From Duganella sp. BuS-21 (GTDB lineage: Bacteria > Pseudomonadota > Gammaproteobacteria > Burkholderiales > Burkholderiaceae_D), in NCBI GenBank assembly GCA_041874725.1, contig CP097466.1, positions 2,852,001 to 2,916,000 on the forward strand: a stretch of 64,000 bases of DNA, given 5' to 3'. Each line of letters begins with the position of its first letter. Positions within the stretch are counted from its first letter, which is position 1. The notes beneath the pieces were generated by a model, which saw nothing but the letters and a program-made list of their open reading frames with translations, made no database searches and had not been told where the DNA came from. Positions 17,128-23,555 of this stretch are shown piece by piece. The translations under genes and the position numbers were made by a program.

Positions 17128-17670
17128 TCGCCTCTGTTGTCAAGATAGCGCGTCAGCCCTCGTCAACGTCCCAAGCTGCGATTGATGGCTTTTGTCGTCG
17201 CACTGCTCTGCGGCATCCGCTGCCGTTGTGCCAGTAGCCAACTTACAAAAGACGGGTATTGAGATGGATCTACAGCCGACTTAGAATGCGAAGTATGTAC
17301 CCTTAATCTCGTTCCCAACAGATGATATATGCCAACTGCGCGCCGACGTGGCACTACCGCCGGTCAACTCAACGGTTTCTGCTCTTGAGCCAAGCCCCCC
17401 GTAGGCTGGCTTTGCTTGATCTCTACCGAAATCGCAATGAATGGCAACGGGCGGGTAGCCGGGTGGGTTAAGAAAATCGAACTATTGACTCAGCCATGCT
17501 GGAGTTGCGGCTTGGAATGCATGTTTTTGGGGTATTTTTTATTGCCACTGCGCATAAGTCAAGCAAGCCGATTTTCGTTGGCCGGGAGCAAAAAAACATC
17601 AAACCGCGCCCGCCGTTATTGAAGCGAGCTTCAACGGGGGGGTAGTAGTGGGGGGGGTAGAAGCTTTTCC
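17128..17670. other. Non-coding right edge of the defence island
   Basis: No intact gene is supported in 543 bp. It contains an IS66-like transposase fragment (separate entry) and two G-runs near 17634-17658 just before the 43-bp repeat. The mixture of fragments and low-complexity sequence fits the decayed end of an integrated island. Confidence 0.6.
17163..17267 (-). pseudogene. IS66-family transposase fragment
   Basis: On the minus strand this encodes YPSFVSWLLAQRQRMPQ followed by SSATTKAINRSLGR, which matches the IS66 TnpC block of the form LxxWLxxQRxxxxxxSxTAKAIDYSLKRW just before the catalytic Glu region. A stop follows where KRW would continue. Only about 35 residues survive. The match is from memory of the family. 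Confidence 0.6.
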
Positions 17671-17713
17671 GCCGTTTTCCCATAGTAGAGTTAAGAAAAC
17701 ACCGTCTCCGCCA
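17671..17713 (+). repeat. 43-bp direct repeat, copy 1: island end plus tRNA-Ser-like 3' end (att scar)
   Basis: This copy is identical to 19663-19705 except at one base (C at 17680, T at 19672). The first part contains a small dyad (GTTTTC ... GAAAAC); the last 12 bases, CCGTCTCCGCCA, correspond to the acceptor 3' end of the tRNA-Ser at 18040-18132 (CCGTTTCCGCCA). A tRNA-type terminator follows at once. This is what is left when an element integrates into a tRNA 3' end. It is taken as the right att site of the defence island. Confidence 0.72.
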
Positions 17714-17721
17714 TAACACCT

Positions 17722-17746
17722 AAAACCCGCTTCGGCGGGTTTTTTC
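17722..17746 (+). terminator. Rho-independent terminator following the tRNA-like 3' fragment
   Basis: The stem CCCGC-ttcg-GCGGG is preceded by AAAA and followed by a run of T. It sits 9 bp after the CCA of the tRNA-like fragment, the position a tRNA terminator would have, which suggests it once ended a tRNA gene now split by integration. Confidence 0.8.
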
Positions 17747-17944
17747 ATGTCAACGTTCCGGGACTGGGCCGTCGAGGCGCCCGGCAACAGCTTTCCGCGT
17801 GAGGTTTGCGAGCACGCCCTGGCTCACAGCCTGCCGGACCGCGTGGAGGCCGCCTACCAGCGCGGCGACCTGTTTGTGAAGCGGATTGCGCTGATGCAGG
17901 CGTGGGCAGACTACTGCCTGGCAAATGATGTGATGTCGGACTGA
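17747..17944 (+). pseudogene. Tyrosine recombinase (P4-type integrase) C-terminal fragment
   Basis: The 65-residue frame reads STFRDWAVEAPGNSFPREVC then EHALAHSLPDRVEAAYQRGD. This is the end of a P4-family integrase: the FRDWA block after the catalytic Arg, the LAH(S/T) block with the third-box His, and the catalytic Tyr in VEAAYxRGDLF, followed by the usual LMxAWADYC tail. The N-terminal domains and the HGxR box are missing, and the frame begins directly after a terminator, so it cannot be active. It marks an integrative element that used the neighbouring tRNA gene. Confidence 0.8.
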
Positions 17945-17961
17945 CATTCTTGCCGTTCACC

Positions 17962-17990
17962 TTGACCAAAATCGATTCAGTCGATAACAT
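17962..17990 (+). promoter_or_regulatory. Promoter of tRNA-Ser
   Basis: TTGACC (17962-17967), a 17-bp spacer and TAACAT (17985-17990) lie 50 bp upstream of the tRNA. A GC-rich discriminator (GCCCG at 17994-17998) follows, as is common for stringently controlled stable-RNA promoters. Confidence 0.6.
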
Positions 17991-18039
17991 AATGCCCGTC
18001 TACCCATCCACTCGTGGGGGATAGTTGAGCAATCGACTT

Positions 18040-18132
18040 GGAAACGTGGCCGAGTGGCCGAAGGCACATCCCTGCTAAGGATGCATACGGCTTATACCTG
18101 TATCGTGGGTTCGAATCCCACCGTTTCCGCCA
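18040..18132 (+). tRNA. tRNA-Ser (anticodon GCU)
   Basis: The acceptor stem pairs GGAAACG (18040-18046) with CGTTTCC (18122-18128), followed by G and an encoded CCA (18130-18132). The anticodon GCT is at 18074-18076 within the stem CATCC...GGATG. A long variable arm typical of serine tRNAs and a T-arm with GTTCGAATC are present. It decodes AGC/AGU. The gene is intact and is flanked on both sides by copies of a repeat that ends in a near match to its own 3' end. Confidence 0.96.
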
Positions 18133-18139
18133 GGACACT

Positions 18140-18167
18140 AAAAACCCGCCCCGTGCGGGTTTTTTTC
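18140..18167 (+). terminator. Rho-independent terminator of tRNA-Ser
   Basis: The stem CCCGC-cccgt-GCGGG is preceded by a run of A and followed by seven T, starting 8 bp after the CCA. Confidence 0.85.
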
Positions 18168-18232
18168 ATTTTTCGCCGCAATGACACCAACGCGGCGCGA
18201 GTTATGTCTGTGATAAAACGGAGGAGTGCGCT

Positions 18233-18925
18233 ATGTGGGACGAAGTGAATCAAGTACTGACAACACTGCATCAACAGCCGGCGCTGTCGACAGAGATGCG
18301 TCAGACAGACTTCGAAAAGCTCATTACGCGCGTGACCAATTTCTTGCGATGGCTTGCCGTGGCAATGATGGTGCTGTTGCTGATACTCGTTGTGGTTAAA
18401 ATCACTGGCTCAGTCTCGCAGTTCTGGGCCGACGTCGCCATTTTCCTTGCGGTTGCTCAAATGTGCCTGGCGGCCATCTGGCTCGTCCTTGACACCTTAC
18501 CGGCGATAGTTTTCGTACTCTTCCTGAACAAGCAGTTGTTCGTTATCAGGCAGCGAGAATCGAAACACGAGTTTGGCCAAGCGGCGCAACTAAAGCGCCA
18601 TAGCGTTAAAACGCTGAAATTGACATTGATATGGCTGGAGATCCGCATAGAACGGATGAAATTAGGCTTGGTGTTTTTTGTTGGTGGTTCCGATAAGGTC
18701 GCGATTCTTATGCTTGCCGCAAGCGGTTGGGCGGTGTGGCACAACATGCCCAGTGACCAGCCGTCTTGGATACAGGAAGCGTACTTATACGGTGCGGCTT
18801 TCTGCGGCGGCTTGGCAATCGGAGGTGTATTGTCGAATATCGTCGTTAAAAAACTGAGCTACCAAAAAGACCTCCTGACGCTGGCTATCGCGCTAGCCGA
18901 GTCGGATGCCGGCGACTCCTGCTGA
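18233..18925 (+). CDS. Hypothetical inner-membrane protein inside the integration scar
   Basis: The 230-aa product has four hydrophobic segments (about residues 37-60, 66-95, 140-162 and 180-200), with a basic, helical cytoplasmic stretch between the second and third. No conserved domain is recognised. GAGG lies about 10 bp before the ATG. It sits between the tRNA-Ser terminator and the parB/brxD fragments, so it is probably cargo left from an integrated element. It could be an accessory defence or conjugation membrane protein, but nothing in the sequence decides this. Confidence 0.65.
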   Translation: MWDEVNQVLTTLHQQPALSTEMRQTDFEKLITRVTNFLRWLAVAMMVLLLILVVVKITGSVSQFWADVAIFLAVAQMCLAAIWLVLDTLPAIVFVLFLNKQLFVIRQRESKHEFGQAAQLKRHSVKTLKLTLIWLEIRIERMKLGLVFFVGGSDKVAILMLAASGWAVWHNMPSDQPSWIQEAYLYGAAFCGGLAIGGVLSNIVVKKLSYQKDLLTLAIALAESDAGDSC

Positions 18926-18933
18926 CCGACTGC

Positions 18934-19243
18934 TTGATGTTGTGCTGGGTGATAGCTGACGTCGTGGCAGGCAAAGTGCAATTGCTGGCGGCAGAAGTGG
19001 CGCGTGGCGGGCCGATTGCATTACCCTTGGATCTGGTAGACGAAGATCCCCTACAGCCGGGCACGAAGGACAGTCCTGGATTCTCCGCCAAGAGCCTGAC
19101 CGAGCTCGCCGCAGCGATTTGTCTGCGCGGCGTGAAGACACCCATTTCGGTTCGGCCCAATCCTGCAGCGCCAGGGCGATCAATGAACTCACCGCTCGCG
19201 AGATCGCCGACTACATCGGCCGTGAGCTGGCCAAGGGATTGCG
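18934..19243 (+). pseudogene. ParB/KorB-type partition protein, degraded fragment
   Basis: One frame encodes PLDLVDEDPLQPGTKDS then SLTELAAAICLRGVKTPISV and RPNPAAPGR, the start of a ParB nuclease-like N-terminal domain. The next recognisable ParB block, INELTAREIADYIGRELAKG (about 19182-19241), is in another frame, and the residues that should lie between (the GxxRxRA box) are deleted. The frame then runs into a BrxD fragment. Plasmid and ICE partition genes of this type are common in integrative elements, so it is read as a remnant of one. Confidence 0.65.
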
Positions 19244-19662
19244 CGGCTGATTGAGCGATTAGGAACGGCCGTCAGTAGCACTCGGGCATTTCGCAGCGTC
19301 ATCGATAGCTGGTTTTTCTCGTTGGAACAAGACGTGCTCGCGGATGGATCTGTCGATGCAAGCGACTCAGCCGAATTGATGACACGCACCGACACATTGA
19401 TGGAAGCGCAACTGACAAACATCAGCAAGACAGCACCCGCGTTTTCAGCGGTTCTGCGAACCTATCGCAGGGCGCTGGCCGAGGGTGACAATATGCTCGC
19501 CGAAGGATTGATCAGCTGGCTTGCCGGCCAACCGAATATTGCGGCAAGCGTAAAGCGCGCGGCCAGCATCAAAGGAGAGCTTGATCATTTCGGCGCCGCC
19601 AATTTTCTAATCGGCTTGCTGACGATCCTGCGCGACAGCGGCTTTCCAGGCCTCTACTTGGT
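19244..19662 (+). pseudogene. BREX ATPase BrxD, internal fragment with a deletion
   Basis: From 19244 the frame reads RLIERLGTAVSSTRAFRSVI, DSWFFSLEQDVLADGSVDAS, and later SWLAGQPNIAASVKRAASIK and GLLTILRDSG. This follows the middle of BrxD (the DUF2791 ATPase of BREX types carrying brxD and brxHI) closely as I remember it. The N-terminal Walker A part is absent. After LRDSG the frame jumps to FPGLYLV, which in intact BrxD follows the Walker B segment (LVLDEVETL); the intervening part is missing. The 43-bp repeat then truncates it. No other BREX gene is seen in the window. Confidence 0.68.
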
Positions 19663-19705
19663 GCCGTTTTCTCATAGTAGAGTTAAGAAAACACCGTCTC
19701 CGCCA
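19663..19705 (+). repeat. 43-bp direct repeat, copy 2: island end plus tRNA-Ser-like 3' end
   Basis: This is the second copy of the repeat at 17671-17713 (one mismatch), again ending in CCGTCTCCGCCA. The sequence after it is different from that after copy 1 but is again a terminator, here split by a MITE. Both copies lie on the same strand as tRNA-Ser, as expected for successive integrations at serine tRNA 3' ends. Confidence 0.72.
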
Positions 19706-19733
19706 GAACAAAAGAAAAAGCATCCCGCAAGGG

Positions 19734-19867
19734 TAATGCCGTTAAGTTAAGCTGAAAATAGGCTTCGTCATTCCCGCGAATGCGGGAATCCATGAGGCGC
19801 ATGCCTGGCTAACTCAGCATGGATCCCGGCTTTCGCCGGGACGACATCGCTTAACTTAACGGCATTA
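19734..19867. mobile_element. IS4-type MITE (134 bp) with 19-bp inverted repeats and target duplication
   Basis: The terminal inverted repeats TAATGCCGTTAAGTTAAGC (19734-19752) and its complement (19849-19867) are perfect over 19 bp. The element is flanked by CTCCCGCAAGGG on the right (19868-19879) and the same 12-mer with one change on the left (19722-19733). The TAATGCC...TTAAG end sequence and a duplication of 11-13 bp are those of IS4-group elements. There is no transposase inside; most of the interior is a REP-like repeat (19767-19845). Confidence 0.75.
19767..19845. repeat. REP-like inverted repeat, copy 1 (inside the MITE)
   Basis: The left arm is GTCATTCCCGCG, then GCGGGAATCCAT; a mirrored right arm ATGGAT...CCGGG.CGAC closes it, with a 22-bp unrelated centre. 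Two further copies lie at 33171-33249 and 45807-45885. The right arm of this copy has diverged more than in the others. Confidence 0.75.
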
Positions 19868-20004
19868 CTCCCGCAAGGGAGGCTTTTTCTTTACAGGCAG
19901 TCAATCGGTCCCGGTACCGATCCGCATAAGGGGTGTTCTCGACTAGCCGCCGATTGTAGTCGGTCTTCACCCCTCTAACAGGTCCGGCGCTCAAGCTGAA
20001 GCGC

Positions 20005-20682
20005 CTAGACCTCGCTCCACTGGCGCAGCAGGTTATGGTAGTGGCCGGTGAGGCCGACCATTTCCTCGCTGTCGCCGAGGCGCGTGCGCAGCGCCTGGAT
20101 GTTGCGATCCAGTTCCAGCAGCATGGCGCGGCGGCCGTCGTCGCGCACCATGCTCTGGGTCCAGAAGAAGGAGCAGACGCGGACGCCGCGCGTGACCGGT
20201 TCCACCCGGTGCACGCTGGTCGACGGGTACAAAATCAGGTCGCCTGCGGGCAGTTTGACTTCGTGGACGCCGTAGGCGTCGTCGATGATCAACTCGCCGC
20301 CATCGTACTCTTCCGGCTCGCACAGGAACAAGGTGGAGGAAACGTCGGTGCGCATCCACTGCTTGTCGGCGGTGCGGCGCATGGCGCCGTCGATGTGGTT
20401 GCCGTAGTGCTCGCCGCCGGCGTAGCTGTTGAACAGCGGCGGGCAAGTGCGCAGCGGCAGCGCCGCCGAAAAGAACAGCGGGCTGGCGGCGAGGGCGTCG
20501 AGCACGATCTGGCCCAGCTCGCGCGACAGCGCCGACGATTCCGGCAACTGGCGGTTTTGCTTGACCTGCGCGCCTTGCGATCCAACGGTGGCGCGGCCGT
20601 CGACCCAGTCGGCTTGGTCGAGGCGTTGGCGGATCAGGGCAAGCTGGGCAGGGGAAAGGACTCCGGGAATATGCAGCATCAT
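20005..20682 (-). CDS. Fe(II)/2-oxoglutarate-dependent PKHD-type hydroxylase (PiuC/YbiX family)
   Basis: From the ATG at 20682 the product is 225 aa, the usual family length; an in-frame start 13 codons earlier would add a tail not seen in relatives. The jelly-roll iron site is visible as HIDGA in [10 protein letters not shown] (HxD), the distal His in [13 protein letters not shown] and the 2-oxoglutarate Arg in [10 protein letters not shown]. Family members lie near TonB siderophore receptors in many genomes, but no iron-uptake gene is next to this one. The physiological substrate is unknown. It is transcribed away from the tRNA scar's right edge and probably belongs to the core chromosome. 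Confidence 0.9.
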   Translation of the reverse strand: MMLHIPGVLSPAQLALIRQRLDQADWVDGRATVGSQGAQVKQNRQLPESSALSRELGQIVLDALAASPLFFSAALPLRTCPPLFNSYAGGEHYGNHIDGAMRRTADKQWMRTDVSSTLFLCEPEEYDGGELIIDDAYGVHEVKLPAGDLILYPSTSVHRVEPVTRGVRVCSFFWTQSMVRDDGRRAMLLELDRNIQALRTRLGDSEEMVGLTGHYHNLLRQWSEV

Positions 20683-20761
20683 GGCGGGATTATGTTCAGT
20701 GATAAGGCTGGCGCTTAGCATAATGGAATATGCCGCGTTTTGCCACGGCCGGCGCCGCCTT

Positions 20762-21007
20762 TTATGGTTTGGTGGAGCGCAGTTGCGCCAGGGTGAGAGC
20801 GCCGGCCTTTTCGGCCTCGGCTTCAGCCGCCGCTTCGCTGGCGAAACTCTGGTCCGCCGCTACCCGGTGCTTGGGATACACCGTCGCCAAGTGCATCGGG
20901 TTGGCCGATTGCGTGTGGATGGTGACATACGCTCCCCATTTATTGGTCCCCGGCAATGGTTCCGCAGTGAATTCGATTTCGAAGTCATCCACATATCTGG
21001 TTGGCAT
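20762..21007 (-). CDS. Small conserved hypothetical protein (81 aa)
   Basis: A short acidic protein starting [20 protein letters not shown] with an alanine- and glutamate-rich helix near the C terminus ([20 protein letters not shown]). An AGGA lies a few bases upstream of the ATG, and GC bias by codon position fits a real gene. No domain is recognised and no signal peptide is seen. It lies between the hydroxylase and the RsbQ-like gene, divergent from the latter. Confidence 0.65.
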   Translation of the reverse strand: MPTRYVDDFEIEFTAEPLPGTNKWGAYVTIHTQSANPMHLATVYPKHRVAADQSFASEAAAEAEAEKAGALTLAQLRSTKP

Positions 21008-21105
21008 GGCGTCCTCCTTGTCCTGGCGCGTATCGTACAGCAGATCGGTGATAAGATCGCGCGTCGGTCACGCCGCGTGGCCTCCAACATTGATTGCGAT
21101 CCAGG

Positions 21106-21906
21106 ATGACCTTGCAGCACCGTAACAACATCAATCTCCATGGGACGGGCAAGCCCACCCTGGTGCTGGTTCACGGCTTCGGCTGCGACCAGAGCATGTG
21201 GCGCCATATGGTGCCGGCGTTCGAGGCGACGCACCGCATCGTCCTGTTCGATCTGGTCGGCAGCGGCGCCTCGGACCTGACTGCCTACGACAAGACCCGA
21301 TACGCAACGCTGCATGGCTATGCAACGGACCTGCTGGAGATCCTGGACGAGTACGCCGACGGCCCGGTGGTGTTGGTCGGACATTCGGTGAGCGCCATGA
21401 TCGGACTGCTGGCCGCCAACGTGGCGCCGCACCGGTTCGCGGCGCAGATCATGGTCGGGCCGTCGGCCTGCTATATCGACGACGACGGTTATCGCGGCGG
21501 CTTTGCGCGCGCAGACATCGACGATCTGCTCGATACCATGGCCGGCAACTATCTCGGCTGGTCCAGCACCATGGCGCCGGCCATCATGGGCGCGCCCGAC
21601 AAGCCGGAACTGGGCGTGGAACTGACCAACAGCTTCTGCCGCACCGATCCCGACATCGCCAAGCATTTCGCGCGCGTCACGTTCCTGTCCGACCACCGCG
21701 CCGACCTGGCCGCGTGCACCGTTCCCACCTTGGTCATGCAGTGCAGCGACGACCTGATCGCACCGAGGGAAGTGGGCGAGTTCATCCAGCGCGCCATCGC
21801 CGGCAGCAAGCTGGTGGTGATCGACAACACCGGCCATTGCCCGCACCTGAGTGCGCCCGACGCCAGCATCGCCGCCATGCGGGCCTTCCTGGCCGGGCTG
21901 CCGTAA
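21106..21906 (+). CDS. RsbQ/KAI2-like alpha/beta hydrolase, partner of a PAS kinase
   Basis: The 266-aa product has the full alpha/beta-hydrolase triad: Ser94 in GHSVSAMIG, Asp in QCSDDLIAP near 217 and His in NTGHCPHLSAP near 245, plus the oxyanion HGFG near 23. The GHSVSAMIG elbow and overall length match RsbQ, the hydrolase that supplies a signal to the PAS domain of RsbP in Bacillus and is related to the plant receptors KAI2 and D14. Only 3 bp separate it from a PAS-domain histidine kinase, so the pair probably works as hydrolase plus sensor. The ATG at 21106 is preferred to an upstream TTG. Confidence 0.88.
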   Translation: MTLQHRNNINLHGTGKPTLVLVHGFGCDQSMWRHMVPAFEATHRIVLFDLVGSGASDLTAYDKTRYATLHGYATDLLEILDEYADGPVVLVGHSVSAMIGLLAANVAPHRFAAQIMVGPSACYIDDDGYRGGFARADIDDLLDTMAGNYLGWSSTMAPAIMGAPDKPELGVELTNSFCRTDPDIAKHFARVTFLSDHRADLAACTVPTLVMQCSDDLIAPREVGEFIQRAIAGSKLVVIDNTGHCPHLSAPDASIAAMRAFLAGLP

Positions 21907-21909
21907 GCG

Positions 21910-23490
21910 ATGGACGACTGGCAAGCGGCCGGCCCGGACCTGTGGGAGCACGCTCCCTGCGGCCTGCTGATCGCCGCCGCCGATGGCGTGGTACTGCGCG
22001 TGAATGCCACCTTGTGTCGCTGGCTGGGCTACGAGCTGGCGGAACTGGTCGGCGTCAAGCGCTTCCCGGAGCTGATGCCGATGGGCGCGCGGGTCTTTCT
22101 TCAGACCCACTGGACGCCGCTGCTGCAGATCCAGGGCTCGGTGTCCGAGGTGCAACTGGATCTGCTGCACAAGGACGGCCACCGCGTGCCGATGATGCTG
22201 AGCGCCATGCGGCGCGAGCGCGACGGCCGTCTGCAGGATGAAATCGCCGTGCTGGTCGCTGCCGACCGCAAGCTGTATGAACGCGAGCTGCTGGCGGCGC
22301 GCGCCAAGGCGGAGGCGGTGGCCCTCGACCTGGAATTGGCGCAGTCCAAGCTGCGCCAGGCCAACGAGGCGCTGTCCGCCGAGCATCTGCGCAAGGATGA
22401 ATTCCTGGCGACCCTGGCCCACGAGCTGCGCAATCCGCTGGCGCCGCTGTCGAATGTGGTGGAGACGATCAAGTTGCGCAGCGGCGCGGCCCAGCTGTCC
22501 GAACGCGAGCTGCAGGTGCTGTCGCGGCAGGTGGCGCAGATGGCGCGGTTGGTCGACGACCTCATGAATGTGTCGCGCATCAGCCTGGGGCGCATCGACT
22601 TGCGGCTGGAGTCGGCCGATCTGGTGCAGTTGCTGAGATTTGTGGCCGAGGAAGCCTCGGCCGCCGTGCAGGCGGCCGGCCTGAGCCTGCGGGCCGAGTT
22701 GCCGTCCGCGCCGCTGTGGGCCAGCGTCGACCGTGCGCGGCTGACGCAGATCGTCGCCAACCTGCTGAACAATTCCGTCAAGTACAGCTTGCCCGGCGCG
22801 CGCATCGGGCTGCGCGCCACGGCGTCCGACGGCGAGGCCGTGATCGAGGTCAGCGACACCGGCATCGGCATCCCGCCCGATCAGCTGACGAAAATTTTCA
22901 GCATGTTTTCCCAGCTGACGCCGGCGCTGGAGCGCTCGCAGGGCGGGCTGGGCATAGGGCTGGCGCTGGTGAAGGGGCTGGTCGGACTGCACGGCGGTAC
23001 GGTCGAGGCGTATAGCGAAGGCGTGGGCAAGGGCAGCCGGTTTACGGTGCGCCTGCCGCTGATCGCGCCGCCAGTGGTGGAAGCGCAGGCAGTGCCGGCC
23101 CCGGCGCCCGGCGTGCGGGCCGACGATGCGGTTGCGGTGATGATCGTCGACGACAATGTCGATGCGGCCGAAACCCTGGGAGCGGTGATGGAGCTGTTCG
23201 GTTACCGGATCAACGTGGCCCACAGCGCGCTCGACGCTTTCCGGGCGATGGCGGCGTCGCCGCCGCGCGCGGCCGTGCTCGATATCGGCCTGCCCGATAT
23301 GAACGGCTATGAACTGGCGAAGAAAATCCGCAGCCAGCCGTGGGGCGCGGACCTGGTGCTGGTCGCAGCCACCGGCTGGGGGCAGGAGTCCGACAAGCAG
23401 GCCGCCCGGGACGCCGGCTTCGACCTGCACTTCACCAAGCCGCTCGATTTTATCGATCTTGACAGGCAGTTGCGCGCCATATTGCCATGA
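21910..23490 (+). CDS. PAS-domain hybrid sensor histidine kinase with C-terminal receiver
   Basis: The 526-aa soluble protein has a PAS domain (about 12-115: LWEHAPCGLLIAAADGVVLR), a short coiled coil, HisKA with phospho-acceptor His171 in TLAHELRNPL, HATPase_c (NNSVKYS N box near 298, DTGIGIP near 320, GGLGIGLAL near 345) and a receiver domain with Asp458 in VLDIGLPDMNGYEL and a conserved KPLD. There are no membrane segments, so the signal is cytoplasmic, most likely what the upstream RsbQ-like hydrolase produces. It replaces the PP2C phosphatase of the Bacillus RsbP/RsbQ pair with a phosphorelay output. No DNA-binding regulator lies nearby. Confidence 0.92.
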   Translation: MDDWQAAGPDLWEHAPCGLLIAAADGVVLRVNATLCRWLGYELAELVGVKRFPELMPMGARVFLQTHWTPLLQIQGSVSEVQLDLLHKDGHRVPMMLSAMRRERDGRLQDEIAVLVAADRKLYERELLAARAKAEAVALDLELAQSKLRQANEALSAEHLRKDEFLATLAHELRNPLAPLSNVVETIKLRSGAAQLSERELQVLSRQVAQMARLVDDLMNVSRISLGRIDLRLESADLVQLLRFVAEEASAAVQAAGLSLRAELPSAPLWASVDRARLTQIVANLLNNSVKYSLPGARIGLRATASDGEAVIEVSDTGIGIPPDQLTKIFSMFSQLTPALERSQGGLGIGLALVKGLVGLHGGTVEAYSEGVGKGSRFTVRLPLIAPPVVEAQAVPAPAPGVRADDAVAVMIVDDNVDAAETLGAVMELFGYRINVAHSALDAFRAMAASPPRAAVLDIGLPDMNGYELAKKIRSQPWGADLVLVAATGWGQESDKQAARDAGFDLHFTKPLDFIDLDRQLRAILP

Positions 23491-23492
23491 AT

Positions 23493-23526
23493 CTTAATTC
23501 TGCCTTAAGTATCAGCCTCGTATACT
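23493..23526 (+). promoter_or_regulatory. PmrA-box-like site and -10 of dedA
   Basis: CTTAAT-N5-CTTAAG at 23493-23509 matches the published PmrA box (YTTAAK-N5-YTTAAK). An 11-bp gap leads to TATACT at 23521-23526. This is the best match of six sites with identical geometry in the window. Confidence 0.8.
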
Positions 23527-23555
23527 TGTCGCTATTTTAACTAATGGAGTTCAAG

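Larger units (their letters stand above)
19713..19891 (+). terminator. Terminator interrupted by a MITE insertion
   Basis: The left flank AAAGAAAAAGC and right flank GGCTTTTTCTTT would join, without the insert, into a strong terminator with stem CCTCCC-gcaa-GGGAGG and T-run. The 12-bp stem core is now present twice, on each side of the insertion. It would have ended the tRNA-like gene whose 3' end is at 19705. Confidence 0.65.

Noticed and set aside
17671..19705. A CRISPR array or riboswitch based on the GTTTTC...GAAAAC repeat
   Set aside because: There are only two copies, 1.9 kb apart, each tied to a tRNA-like 3' end and terminator. No spacers or cas genes are seen in the window.
20860..23430. 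An 856-codon minus-strand frame across the RsbQ-like and PAS kinase genes
   Set aside because: It has the composition typical of antisense frames in high-GC genes, no domain, and conflicts with two well-supported genes.
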